Assembly: GCA_963976625.1 (NCBI GenBank)
Contig: CAXBLA010000017.1
Span: 1-64,000 of the forward strand
Direction of reading: 5' to 3'
Length of the DNA stretch: 64,000 nt
Source: UBA1924 sp963976625
Lineage (GTDB): Bacteria; Planctomycetota; Phycisphaerae; Phycisphaerales; UBA1924
In this document: piece by piece, positions 50,706-59,602 of the stretch
Layout of the letters: every line of letters starts with the position of its first letter
How positions within the stretch are numbered: the first letter of the stretch is position 1
The notes under the pieces: generated by a model
What the model was told of the DNA's origin: nothing
The model's input: only the letters and a program-made list of their open reading frames with translations
Databases searched by the model: none
Program-made: the position numbers and the translations under genes

Positions 50706-51710
50706 TCAGGACTCTTGTGTGAGTGTGTACCACCCGTTTTCGTCGCTCTTGACGCGGAAGCACGGGCGTTCGCTTGGATCGTGATCCAAGACCAGCACCC
50801 AGTCTCGCTCGGCGGCCTCTTTGAGGAACCATTCCTTGGTGATCATCGACGAGTACGGCTCGACATCGTACGACAGCGAGTACGCCTGCCCGATGTGGTA
50901 GTGCGTGGGCATGACATCGGGGGTGAACACGATGGTGCGTCCCTGATCATCGGTAAACAGCACGGCCTGCTGCCCCCAGGTGTGCCCGGGGACAAGGAAG
51001 ACATGGATCCCTGGGAGGACCTCGCTCATGCGTTCTTCGAGGGTGGGCTTGGGCATATCGCCGCGTGATGGCTTGCGGTTGAGCGGGAAGGCGCGCTTGG
51101 AGTCGATGAGGCGCAGGCGTGGCTTGCCATTGGGCAGCGGGAGCTTGTCGTCCTCGAATGGCAGGATGTGATCGCGGTAGTAGGTCTTGGTCATGACCGC
51201 GTCGTTGTTGCGTGCATCGACCCACTCTCGGCGTTGGACGATCAACTCGGCGCTGGGGAATGTGAACTTGATCGCGGTGCAATCGCCCGAGGCCGCGCCC
51301 GGTTTGGTTGCTTCCCAGTCGGCGGTCTCGCCCTCGCGTGCCCTGCGGGTCAAGCCGCCGGCGTGATCGAAGTGCAGGTGGGTAACGATCGTGGCTTCGA
51401 TATCGTTGACATCGACCCCGGCATTCGTGACCTCGGACTCGATTGTCCGCCCGTCGAGCCCGAAGATGGTGGACATCTTCTCGCTCAGCTTATCGCCGGT
51501 GCCCGCTTCGATGAGGTAGCGGTGGGGCTTGCCGGTGGCTGGGTTGGGCTCGGTGGATTCGAGCAAAACGCAGTTGTGCATGAGCTGGATGCGGTTTTTG
51601 TCATCGCACTTGATGCTGCGTTCCCAGACGACCTTGGGGATGACGCCGAACATGCCGCCCCCATCGAGGAGGAACTGGCCGGCGCGGAGGATGGTCCATG
51701 TGTATTGCAT
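50706..51710 (-). CDS. Metallo-beta-lactamase-fold hydrolase
   Basis: This 334-residue protein has the zinc-binding signature THLHFDHAGG (His111, His113, Asp115, His116) after YLIEAGTGD. Later ligands are plausible at VPGHTWGQQAVLF (His) and FTPDVMPTHYH. The family includes lactonases, glyoxalases and arylsulphatase-like hydrolases. The length (above 300) with the N-terminal extension and the 'GHTWGQQ' motif recalls N-acyl-homoserine lactonase or quorum-quenching relatives, but the substrate is not assignable. The ATG at 51710 gives MQYTWTILR. Longer ORF starts reach into the divergent lipoprotein promoter region. Confidence 0.85.
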   Translation of the reverse strand: MQYTWTILRAGQFLLDGGGMFGVIPKVVWERSIKCDDKNRIQLMHNCVLLESTEPNPATGKPHRYLIEAGTGDKLSEKMSTIFGLDGRTIESEVTNAGVDVNDIEATIVTHLHFDHAGGLTRRAREGETADWEATKPGAASGDCTAIKFTFPSAELIVQRREWVDARNNDAVMTKTYYRDHILPFEDDKLPLPNGKPRLRLIDSKRAFPLNRKPSRGDMPKPTLEERMSEVLPGIHVFLVPGHTWGQQAVLFTDDQGRTIVFTPDVMPTHYHIGQAYSLSYDVEPYSSMITKEWFLKEAAERDWVLVLDHDPSERPCFRVKSDENGWYTLTQES

Positions 51711-51840
51711 GGGAGTAGGGTACGCCGACCGATGATCGGAGCTATGATTCTGGCGTATCAAAGGGCATGAATCTGGTGCGTCGGGCACCAGAGTGTCGAG
51801 CAAGGCAGTAGCTCAGCAAGCGGAGCGGGAGATCATCGGT

Positions 51841-52620
51841 ATGCAGAGCGAAAATAGATCGACATGGTGTGTGGAGGCGGTTGTTCTGGGCTTGGCCCTT
51901 TTGATCGTGGGCGGCTGTGACCAGTCGGCTGCGAACGATCAGGCGAAGATGGACCAGATGCAGAAGCAGATGGATGATATCCGCAGTGATCTCAACGACG
52001 ACATGCAATCCCAGCTCGACGAGGATGGGATCTATGCAGCGGATGAAGATTACATCGATAGCATGGCGAGTGTGATCGAGGACGCCGCGGCCAACACCTC
52101 GCCGGAACAGGCCAAGGTGCTCCAGAGGCAGGCGGGCCTGCTCCGCGAGCTCGAAGCGATCATGGCGCCCTACAACACGGCGCTCGCCGATTTCATGGAA
52201 CTCGGGGGCATCGATCCCGTGACGATCACGGAGCTCGGGCATTTCGATGTTCGGTTCGATCTGATTGATCGCATGGCCGTCGCCAACGAGTCGATGGATA
52301 CCAAGATCCCGAGGCTGATCCGCCAGCTGGGCAATATCGAAGGGCGAAGCATCGTCACAACCCAGCAGCAAGTGGATCTGCTGACCCAGATGCGAGAATC
52401 GGATCGTGTGCTCTTCGAAGGCATGACCCAATATCTCACACTGCTCAAGAACAACTGGAACCTCTACGAGCTCGAATCGGCCACCGGGTTGCTCATGTTC
52501 GCCGAATCGGTTCCCGATGAGACCATCGATGAGATCAACCTTGCTCTGGAAGTGATTACAGAGCAAGGTGTCAAGCAGGGGCAGATCCAGCAGGCGATCC
52601 TGGACCTCGATCAGCCCTGA
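51841..52620 (+). CDS. Predicted lipoprotein A of a tandem paralogous pair
   Basis: The 259-residue product has a lipoprotein signal peptide with Gly-Gly-Cys ending at Cys26. The mature part is helical: an acidic, Gln/Met/Asp-rich coiled segment (about 33-60), then helices including LLRELEAIMAPYNTALADFM and LTQMRESDRVLFEGMTQYL. Positions around these (LGG-[IL]-D, and Y-L-x(2)-L-x(2)-[NT]-W-x-LY) match its neighbour at 52743, so the two are paralogues. GGGAG lies upstream of the ATG at 51841. An in-frame start at 51793 would precede the signal peptide. I know of no function. It is likely envelope-anchored and faces the periplasm. Confidence 0.7.
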   Translation: MQSENRSTWCVEAVVLGLALLIVGGCDQSAANDQAKMDQMQKQMDDIRSDLNDDMQSQLDEDGIYAADEDYIDSMASVIEDAAANTSPEQAKVLQRQAGLLRELEAIMAPYNTALADFMELGGIDPVTITELGHFDVRFDLIDRMAVANESMDTKIPRLIRQLGNIEGRSIVTTQQQVDLLTQMRESDRVLFEGMTQYLTLLKNNWNLYELESATGLLMFAESVPDETIDEINLALEVITEQGVKQGQIQQAILDLDQP

Positions 52621-52742
52621 GCGAGGCCGAGTAAGCCCACGATTCGGCAAGACGCACCACGCTATAATCATGCGTTCAACAAACAGAAACTGGTACTGTT
52701 GGCTCACCCAAAGGCTGACGATGAACTTTGGAAGGCTTCGAG

Positions 52743-53480
52743 ATGAGATCAACACGAATCAACGGACGGACGACACTGCTCGCGGCGGGCGTGCTGGGCA
52801 CGCTGGCGATCTTGGGCGGCTGTGATTCAAAGGACACCCCAACACCCGAGCCCAAGAAGAGCCCCGGCTCATCGATTCTCGACGATGCACCCCCGGCCCA
52901 AAGCAATGAGAGCGCTGGCGATCTGGTGACCCGCTACGAGCAAGCCGCAGCTGACGCTGAGGCATCCTCACCAGAGGATGCCCGGGCATTCCTCGCATCC
53001 GCCGAGACGCTCAAAGAGATCCAGGCCGTGGTGTCGCCCTACGAATCCACGATTAAGGACTTCATGTCGTTGGGCGGGCTCGATGCCAACACGATCAACG
53101 ATGAGACCCAGTTCGAGCGCCGTATCTCGCTGGTCAACGGGCTGATCCGAACCAATGAACGCATGGCGACGGAACTCCCGCCTTTGATCGCCCGGCTCGA
53201 AGCCAGCGCCGAGCCCGCGAAGCTCGCGATGAAGCTCGAGCTGCTTGATCGCCTCCGCCAGGCGGACCGCTCGATGTATCAGAGCATGCTCGGATATCTG
53301 AAAGTGCTTGAGCAGACATGGGGACTGTACGGCGTTGACACAGACGGCTCGATCCAGTTCAGCCCGGATGTCGAGCAGGCGCTGATCACGGAGTTCAATG
53401 AGTACGCAGCGAACATCCAGGCGATGGCCGGCGAGCAGGCCAAACTCCAAGAAGCGATCGGTGCGCTTGATCGTCCATAA
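52743..53480 (+). CDS. Predicted lipoprotein B of a tandem paralogous pair
   Basis: The 245-residue product has a lipoprotein signal with Gly-Gly-Cys ending at Cys27 and a short Pro/Ser-rich spacer. The helical body shares with its neighbour the pattern of SPYESTIKDFMSLGGLDANTI and RQADRSMYQSMLGYLKVLEQ, and both end in A-I-x(2)-LD-[QR]-P. GGAAGG lies close before the ATG at 52743. The pair probably arose by tandem duplication and then diverged, with low but regular identity across about 160 residues. Function is unknown. The gene is followed by a two-way terminator shared with the convergent gap gene. Confidence 0.72.
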   Translation: MRSTRINGRTTLLAAGVLGTLAILGGCDSKDTPTPEPKKSPGSSILDDAPPAQSNESAGDLVTRYEQAAADAEASSPEDARAFLASAETLKEIQAVVSPYESTIKDFMSLGGLDANTINDETQFERRISLVNGLIRTNERMATELPPLIARLEASAEPAKLAMKLELLDRLRQADRSMYQSMLGYLKVLEQTWGLYGVDTDGSIQFSPDVEQALITEFNEYAANIQAMAGEQAKLQEAIGALDRP

Positions 53481-53505
53481 ACGAGCGGCCTGATCTAAGC
53501 TATTG

Positions 53506-53544
53506 AAAAACCGCCCCATGAACACTTGGGGCAGTTTGTTTTTT
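53506..53544. terminator. Bidirectional terminator between lipoprotein B and gap
   Basis: GCCCCA at 53513-53518 pairs with TGGGGC at 53527-53532, with AAA and TTT outer pairs. On the plus strand it runs into TTTTTT (53539-53544). On the minus strand it runs into TTTTT (A-run 53506-53510). It therefore can end both the lipoprotein transcript and the convergent gap transcript. Confidence 0.8.
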
Positions 53545-53572
53545 GGAGTTTGAAAAGCCGATTCGATGTGGC

Positions 53573-54610
53573 TCAGAGCCCGTCGTGGCCGGCCATCATC
53601 TTGAGCATATCGACACAGCGGTTGGCGTAGCCCGCTTCGTTGTCGTACCAGGAGACGATCTTGAAGAAGTTGCTGTTGAGTTCGATCCCGGCGGTCGCGT
53701 CGTAGATCGAGGAGTGCGGATCGCCCAAGAAATCGGTCGAGACCACGGCTTCCTCGGTGTACCCGAGCACGCCCTTCATCTTGCCCTCGGCGGCGGCCTT
53801 CATCGCGGCGTTGATCTCGGCCATGGAGGTCGCCTTCTCGGTGCGGAAGGTCAGGTCCACGCATGAGACATCCGCGGTGGGCACCCGGAAGGACATCCCG
53901 GTGAGCTTGCCGACGGTATCGGGCAGGCAGAGCCCGACGGCCTTGGCGGCGCCGGTCGATGCGGGGATGATGTTCTGGTACGCGTTGCGTCCGCCGCGCC
54001 AGTCCTTCTTGGACGGGCCGTCCTGGGTGGGCTGGGTCGCGGTGGCGGCGTGGATGGTGGTCATCAGGCCTTCGACGAGCCCGAAGTTGTCCATGATCAC
54101 CTTGGTGATCGGGGCCAGGCAGTTGGTCGTGCACGACGCGTTGGAGACGATGGTGTCACTCGCGGGGTCGTACTTGGCGCAGTTGACCTTGTGGACGAGC
54201 GTCTTGACGCTGTCTGGGGTCTTGGTCGGGGCCGAGATCAGCACGCGCTTGCACCCGTTGTTGTCGATGTGCTTCTGGGCGTCTTCGCCGGCGGTGAAGA
54301 ACCCGGTGGCTTCGAGGACATAGTCCACGCCCATATCGCCCCACGCGAGCTTAGCGGGGTCGCGCTCGGCGCTGGTCTTGGTGACCTGGCCGTTGACGGT
54401 GAATGAGTCTTCGCCGGCGGTGATGTCGGCGGGCTTGCCGTCGATCATGAAGCGCCCGTGCATGGTGTCGTACTTGAGTAGGTACGCCAGGTTGTCCGCC
54501 GGGACGAGGTCATTGATCGCGACGACCTCGATACCGGGTGTGTTGGCCGCGATGCGGTACACGAGCCGACCGATGCGTCCGAAGCCGTTGATTCCGATTT
54601 TGACAGTCAT
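53573..54610 (-). CDS. gap: Glyceraldehyde-3-phosphate dehydrogenase, type I
   Basis: This is the glycolytic NAD-linked dehydrogenase. The 345-residue protein begins with the Rossmann start VKIGINGFGRIGRLVYR. The catalytic Cys160 sits in ASCTTNCLAP. The C-terminal domain has VPTADVSCVDLTFR and NSNFFKIVSWYDNEAGYANR, all classical. Cofactor preference cannot be told with certainty, though Asp at the end of strand 2 (AINDL) favours NAD. The ATG at 54610 gives the expected N-terminus; the reading to 54712 adds 34 odd residues. It stands alone, without pgk or tpi next to it, and is followed by the shared terminator. Confidence 0.97.
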   Translation of the reverse strand: MTVKIGINGFGRIGRLVYRIAANTPGIEVVAINDLVPADNLAYLLKYDTMHGRFMIDGKPADITAGEDSFTVNGQVTKTSAERDPAKLAWGDMGVDYVLEATGFFTAGEDAQKHIDNNGCKRVLISAPTKTPDSVKTLVHKVNCAKYDPASDTIVSNASCTTNCLAPITKVIMDNFGLVEGLMTTIHAATATQPTQDGPSKKDWRGGRNAYQNIIPASTGAAKAVGLCLPDTVGKLTGMSFRVPTADVSCVDLTFRTEKATSMAEINAAMKAAAEGKMKGVLGYTEEAVVSTDFLGDPHSSIYDATAGIELNSNFFKIVSWYDNEAGYANRCVDMLKMMAGHDGL

Positions 54611-54736
54611 ATTGGTTCCATCCTCAAACTTGGTGTGACGGGTGAACGCCCGATTTTTTGGAGCAATGGGGCGTGTGATTGTGAACTGGATTTTAGGGCC
54701 TGATTGCGGCAACTTCCCCTTCTTGGGCGGTGTTGC

Positions 54737-56608
54737 TCAAAGATGATCGTCAATATCCGAGAGCACCCGGGGCGGGAAGGCCGCCCGCAGGGCGTTGCCC
54801 ACGGCGAAGACATCGATGACCTCCTGCGAGACCGCGCCCCAGACCGGCGAGAGGATGCCCATGGCCGCCAGGATCATCCCGATCATGCTCAGGAGCATGC
54901 CCCCGATCGCGGATTGGAGGGCGATCTTGCGCATATGGCGGGCGATGTGGAAGAACTCGTCGACGCGTTCGAGCGAGGAATCCATGATGACCACGCCGGC
55001 GGCTTCAGTAGTAATATCAGATGCTTGCCCGAAGGCGATCCCGACGGTGGCCAGCGACAGGGCCGGAGCGTCGTTGATCCCATCGCCCACGAAGCAGGTC
55101 CGGGCGGATTGGGATGCTTTGCGTACGATTTCGACTTTTTGTTCCGGGGTTTGCCCGCCGTGGACTTCGGAGATGCCGACCTTCTTGGCGAGGTACTCGG
55201 ATTCGGAGGTCCGATCGCCCGAGACGAGCATGATGCGCTCGTAGTGGTGCTTGTCGGTGAGGTGGCGGATGAACTTCGCGCCGACTTTTCGTGGCTCATC
55301 GCGGAACTGGATCGTCGCGGCGTACTTGCCATCCACCGCGACCACGCACTCGAGCCCCGCGGCTTGCTCTGGCAGGTGCTCGCTGCTCTGCGGGTCGAGC
55401 TTGGCCATGGTGGTGCGGTTGGTGATCAGGACCTTGGCGCCTTCGATGATCCCGCTGAGCCCTTCGCCGGGTTTCTCGGAGACTTGGGAGGGCTCGGAGA
55501 TCGACGCGCCGTTGCGTTCGCCCTCGGCGATCAGGGCATCGGCCAGCGGGTGCTTGGAGTAGCGTTCGAGGGAGACCACCTGCGAGAGGAGTGTCTTTTG
55601 ATCGATGGCCGGGGCGTAGCTGATCTGGGTGACGGTGGGCATGCCGTAGGTGAGGGTGCCGGTTTTGTCGAAGATGATCGTCTTGCAGGTCTCGATGGTC
55701 TCGAGCACACCGGGATCCTTGATGATGATCCCGCGTTTGGCGCACATCGAGATGGATCCGATGATGGCGACCGGGATGGCGATGAGCAGCGGGCAGGGGG
55801 TCGCGACGACGAGCACCGCCAGAAAGCGGGTGGGATCGCCCGAGATCATCCATGCGAAGAGGGCGAGTGCGACGGCGATGGGGGTGTAGAACGCGCCGAG
55901 CTGGTCGCCGAGCCGACGCATGCGGGGCTTGCGTTGCTCGGTCTCCATCATGACCTGCATGATCTTGGCGTAGCGCGAGTCTTGGGCGGGCTTGGTGGTC
56001 TGGATGGTGATGGCGGACTCGCCATTGATCGCGCCCGAGAACACGGACGACCCGGGCGCTTTGGACATCATGTACGGCTCGCCCGTCAGGTACGACTCAT
56101 CCATCACCCCGTGCCCGTCGATGACGATGCCGTCGACGGGGGAGGTCTCGTGGGGGAAGATTGTCACATGGTCGCCGATCTTCACATCATCGAGGGGGAC
56201 ATCGGAGATTGAGCCGGCCGATTTGATGTGCGCGACCGAGGGCATGCGTTTGGCGAGGGCCTTGAGCACGCTCGACGCGTTCTGCACGGCGTAGTCTTCG
56301 AGCGCTTCGCCGCCCGAGAGCATCAGCACCACGATGCTGCCGGCCAAGTATTCTTCGAGGATCACCGCGGTGACGATGGAGATCCCCGCGAGCAGGTCGG
56401 ACCCGAACTCTTTGCGGAGGGCCTTGGCCAGCAGGTCGAGCACGAGGGGGATCCCCCCGAGGACCAGGCAGATGAGCAGCGGGAGCCGATAGTTATACTC
56501 AGAAGCATCGAGCCCGAAGCGGAGGACGAGGTGGGCGATGATCGTGACGATCGCGATGATGGCGATGGAGATCTCGCGGGTATGCCAGAGGCGTTTGAGG
56601 AGGCTCAT
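54737..56608 (-). CDS. P1B-type heavy-metal ATPase with TPCP motif
   Basis: The 623-residue pump has the P-type ATPase set: TGEP at 175-178 in the actuator, DKTGTLTYG with phosphorylated Asp314, and GDGINDAPALS near 520. The key membrane motif is TPCP at 270-273, where copper and zinc pumps have CPC, cobalt pumps SPC and others CPH. The specificity is therefore open. There is no N-terminal metal-binding domain, and the first membrane helices begin within 20 residues. The C-terminus ends soon after the last helix pair. It lies between gap and pyrC on the same strand as both, with no metalloregulator beside it. Confidence 0.9.
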   Translation of the reverse strand: MSLLKRLWHTREISIAIIAIVTIIAHLVLRFGLDASEYNYRLPLLICLVLGGIPLVLDLLAKALRKEFGSDLLAGISIVTAVILEEYLAGSIVVLMLSGGEALEDYAVQNASSVLKALAKRMPSVAHIKSAGSISDVPLDDVKIGDHVTIFPHETSPVDGIVIDGHGVMDESYLTGEPYMMSKAPGSSVFSGAINGESAITIQTTKPAQDSRYAKIMQVMMETEQRKPRMRRLGDQLGAFYTPIAVALALFAWMISGDPTRFLAVLVVATPCPLLIAIPVAIIGSISMCAKRGIIIKDPGVLETIETCKTIIFDKTGTLTYGMPTVTQISYAPAIDQKTLLSQVVSLERYSKHPLADALIAEGERNGASISEPSQVSEKPGEGLSGIIEGAKVLITNRTTMAKLDPQSSEHLPEQAAGLECVVAVDGKYAATIQFRDEPRKVGAKFIRHLTDKHHYERIMLVSGDRTSESEYLAKKVGISEVHGGQTPEQKVEIVRKASQSARTCFVGDGINDAPALSLATVGIAFGQASDITTEAAGVVIMDSSLERVDEFFHIARHMRKIALQSAIGGMLLSMIGMILAAMGILSPVWGAVSQEVIDVFAVGNALRAAFPPRVLSDIDDHL

Positions 56609-56629
56609 TGGTGCTCCAATTGGTCGTGC

Positions 56630-57958
56630 TTAAGCGGTGCTCGCTTTGGCCATTTCGTAGCGGACGACGCCCGCCACCACGGTCATGATCGGCTTGATCG
56701 ACATGCTCCATCCAAGGAACGGGATGTTGCTCGACTTGCCGGCTAGATCGTCTTCGCTGAGCGTCCATTGATGGTCTGGATCGATCAGCGTGATGTCCGC
56801 CGGGCCTCCAACACTCAGCTTGCCGAGCCCCTGCTGATCGAGGTTGCACAGCTTGGCGGGGTTGATGGTGAGCAGTTCGATGAGCTTGGGCAGGTCGATG
56901 TGCCCGGTCTCGACGAGGGCTTTGTGGTAGAGCCCGAGGGCGGATTCGAGCCCGATGATCCCGAACGGGGCGTCGGCCATCGGCTGGTTCTTCTCGTCCC
57001 GATGGTGCGGGGCGTGGTCGGTCGCCAGGATGGTGATGACGCCGCTGGCGACGCCCTCGCGGAGGGCTTGCATGTCGGACTGTTCCCGCAGCGGGGGGTT
57101 CATCTTGGCCGCGGTGCCGTGGGTTTCGATGGCATCGTCGCAGAGCAACAGATGATGCGGCGATGCCTCAGCCGTCACGGGCATGCCGGCTTGCTGGGCA
57201 CGCTCGACGAGCTTGACCGATTGACCTGAAGACATATGCTGGATGTGGTATCGGCAGTTGATCCCCTCGTTGAGCATGATGTCCCGCTCGATGATGAGCT
57301 CTTCTGCAATCCTCGGCCATCCCTTGTGCCCCAGTCGCATCGAGACGGAGCCCGCGTGCATGACGGCGCCCTTGGTCAGCGTGAGCTCTTGGCAGTGCTG
57401 CATGAAGGCTTTGCCGGTGGGGGCGATGGTCTGGAAGACGGTGCGCATCATGGCGGCGGATTCGATGACATCGCCATCGTCGCTGTATCCCACCGCGCCG
57501 GCCTGCTCGCATAAGGAAATCTCGGCGAGCTGCTGCCCTTTGCGTCCCTTGGTGGCGGCTGCCACGCTAAAGACCCGGCAGCTACCCACGCGATCGGCCT
57601 TCGAGCGGATGTACTCGACGATCTCGGGTGAGTCCAGGCATGGATCGGTGTTGGGCATGCAGCAGACGCTTGTAAACCCGCCCGCGACGGCGGCCTTCGT
57701 CCCGCTCTCGATGTCCTCTTTGTGCGTCTGCCCCGGATCACGCAGGTGGACATGCGGATCGATGAGCCCCGGAGCCGCGATGAGCCCGTCGGCGTCGATC
57801 ACGCGGTCCACGCCCTCGCGGGTAAGCCCGGGCCCGATCTGGGCGATGACCCCGTCTTGGATCAGGATGTCGGCCTGGGCATCGAGCCCAGAATCCGGAT
57901 CGATGACCCGGGCGTTCTGGATGAGGATCGAGGGGGCGGTGGGGGTGGTGTGGCTCAT
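56630..57958 (-). CDS. pyrC: Dihydroorotase
   Basis: Dihydroorotase closes carbamoyl aspartate to dihydroorotate in pyrimidine synthesis. The 442-residue protein is of the class I amidohydrolase type. Metal ligands lie in GLIDPHVHLRDPGQTHKED (residues about 65-83), the carboxylated-lysine region follows, and the later histidine and aspartate ligands appear in RYHIQHMSSG and ILATDHAPH. The end NPAKLCNLDQQGLGKLSVGG (given in part) fits the small beta domain. I chose the ATG at 57958; the reading to 57997 adds 13 residues. It lies 21 bases upstream of the metal-ATPase gene on the same strand. That proximity is probably incidental. Confidence 0.95.
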   Translation of the reverse strand: MSHTTPTAPSILIQNARVIDPDSGLDAQADILIQDGVIAQIGPGLTREGVDRVIDADGLIAAPGLIDPHVHLRDPGQTHKEDIESGTKAAVAGGFTSVCCMPNTDPCLDSPEIVEYIRSKADRVGSCRVFSVAAATKGRKGQQLAEISLCEQAGAVGYSDDGDVIESAAMMRTVFQTIAPTGKAFMQHCQELTLTKGAVMHAGSVSMRLGHKGWPRIAEELIIERDIMLNEGINCRYHIQHMSSGQSVKLVERAQQAGMPVTAEASPHHLLLCDDAIETHGTAAKMNPPLREQSDMQALREGVASGVITILATDHAPHHRDEKNQPMADAPFGIIGLESALGLYHKALVETGHIDLPKLIELLTINPAKLCNLDQQGLGKLSVGGPADITLIDPDHQWTLSEDDLAGKSSNIPFLGWSMSIKPIMTVVAGVVRYEMAKASTA

Positions 57959-58072
57959 ATCCAACGATATGCCCCGTGTGCGGTGAAGGCAGATCAATGA
58001 TCGGATTGTGCACTGGGCAGGCGAGGGTTGATGCGCTATGCTTACCCCCGGCCGAGATGATTCGGCCCACCG

Positions 58073-58146
58073 CGGGGTGTAGCGCAGCTTGGTAGCGCGT
58101 TTGACTGGGGGTCAAAAGGTCGGAGGTTCGAATCCTCTCATCCCGA
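58073..58146 (+). tRNA. tRNA-Pro, anticodon GGG
   Basis: A complete cloverleaf can be drawn. The acceptor stem is CGGGGTG at 58073-58079 with CATCCCG at 58139-58145, including one G-T pair, and the discriminator is A at 58146. The D arm holds AGCTTGGTAGC. The anticodon stem is TTTGA with TCAAA, around the loop CTGGGGG. The anticodon is GGG at 58107-58109, which reads proline codon CCC (and CCU by wobble). The T arm has GGTTCGAATCC. No CCA is encoded. A strong terminator follows. Confidence 0.95.
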
Positions 58147-58156
58147 TTTAGAGAAA

Positions 58157-58192
58157 TAAGCCCTCCGACGAACTCGTCGGGGGGCTTATTTT
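58157..58192 (+). terminator. Intrinsic terminator of tRNA-Pro
   Basis: TAAGCCCTCCGACG at 58157-58170 pairs with CGTCGGGGGGCTTA at 58175-58188, with one T-G pair, over a four-base loop. TTTT follows. It lies 10 bases past the tRNA 3' end on the plus strand. Confidence 0.9.
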
Positions 58193-58290
58193 ATGTGCGA
58201 CTTTTATGTTCGACCGTGTACACATCGTCATCATTCGAAGAATTCGGGCCCCGCCCGGTATGTCGTTGGGACACGGACCTGACTCATCGC

Positions 58291-59397
58291 TCAGGGTTCG
58301 GGTGAGTCAGTGTCCGGCGCCACGCGTCGATTGCGGCGTTGCCCGTTTCGGGGCTCGTCGCCCATCCCATCTCGCTGCCCGTCACGCTGTCCTTGGCGTT
58401 GCCCGTTGCGCGTTCTATCGGGCTGGCCTTCGCGCTGTCCATCGCGTGGTCTGGTTTGCGGGGCGTTGCGTGGGCCGTTGTGCCCACGGATGTCAAAGCT
58501 TGAGTCCGGCTCGCCGCGGAAGAGGCGGGGGACGAATGGATAGTCGTTGCTTGCAACATAATAGTATGTGCCGAAGGGAAACTCGGGTGTGGGGCCGGTG
58601 CGCCCGTTGCACTCGTCGAGATCGCCGGAACCTTCGATATACTCGAAGTCTTCGTCGTAGGTCCCGTCGTATTCGCCGGATGGGGCATCCTCTGGGCGAT
58701 CGCCTGATTTGAGCTGATAGCTCGGCTTCAACATCACGATCTCCCCTTCGGTGCTGTCGGGGTCCTTATAGCCGTACGGGCCGTAGATCGGAAATCCGTC
58801 CGCGGCCCAGCCGACCAGCGTCATGCGTGTTTTATCGGTGACGAGCGGGACCGGCACGCCGTGGTAGTGGTACGAGCCGTTGGGCTGGACATGGGCATGG
58901 TTGGCATCAAGCCCGAGATTCCGGCGGTTGGGGTCCGCCGCTTCGCGCCAGCCGGATTCGGGGTCGTCGTTCCAGAAGCCCGCGGTGAACGGGTCGAAGA
59001 GCACGCCGTTGATCGCGACGCCGAAAGGCTGGCGTTCATACACAATGGGCTTGTCATTGAGTTTCGGCGTGATGGGCACACGCAGGTGGTAGTCCTGGGC
59101 CTCGATCGCGTTTGGATTCCCCGGACCGGGGAAACGGCCGGTGTCGTGGTCGGGCAAGCCGTTGGCTTCGATATAGCGATACCCTTGACGCATTTCAATC
59201 GTCACCTTTGATTCGCCCGGAGGTGGGACATCCGCTGCGCGTTTCACTTTGGGCTGTTCCTCCTCCTCATGTCCAGGATGGGCCATACTTGGACCCGCCA
59301 ACGCGGAGAGGCAAACAAGGACCACGCCGACGCCCACGAGTTGACGAGGGGGTGTGTGCTGGTTGTTCTTGAGACAGTAGATTTTTTTGAGGTTCAT
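58291..59397 (-). CDS. Secreted YHYH-domain protein
   Basis: The 368-residue protein has a signal peptide (about 1-39, ending at MAHPG) and a YHYH domain. The domain is marked by NGSYHYHGVPVPL near residues 175-187 and by IYGPYGYKDPDSTEG. YHYH domains are thought to bind metal through the histidines, but no enzyme activity is established. The last about 60 residues are an Arg/Gln/Asp/Gly-rich repeat-like tail, unlike the rest. The ATG at 59397 gives the signal peptide. It diverges from a thioredoxin-like gene at 59603, and the two may form a functional pair. Confidence 0.82.
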   Translation of the reverse strand: MNLKKIYCLKNNQHTPPRQLVGVGVVLVCLSALAGPSMAHPGHEEEEQPKVKRAADVPPPGESKVTIEMRQGYRYIEANGLPDHDTGRFPGPGNPNAIEAQDYHLRVPITPKLNDKPIVYERQPFGVAINGVLFDPFTAGFWNDDPESGWREAADPNRRNLGLDANHAHVQPNGSYHYHGVPVPLVTDKTRMTLVGWAADGFPIYGPYGYKDPDSTEGEIVMLKPSYQLKSGDRPEDAPSGEYDGTYDEDFEYIEGSGDLDECNGRTGPTPEFPFGTYYYVASNDYPFVPRLFRGEPDSSFDIRGHNGPRNAPQTRPRDGQREGQPDRTRNGQRQGQRDGQRDGMGDEPRNGQRRNRRVAPDTDSPEP

Positions 59398-59602
59398 GGC
59401 ATCCATAACGCCGGAACATGAGAGCGATTGCCGACCGATCACAAATTATATTTCTCCCAATCCCAATCTCCTCAGCGAGTGTGGCAGGATCGTTCATCAT
59501 TGAGGAAGTTCAGGGTTTTTGAGTTCCACATGCAATGCAGCGTGTGCTAGCTCGTTGATCATCGACGCGCCAAGCCGGCACACTCGAAAACAGGATTCTT
59601 AC

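Noticed and set aside
58073..58146. tRNA-Pro as an integration site
   Set aside because: No integrase lies next to it, and no partial copy of the tRNA 3' end is visible downstream. The gene is followed by its own terminator.
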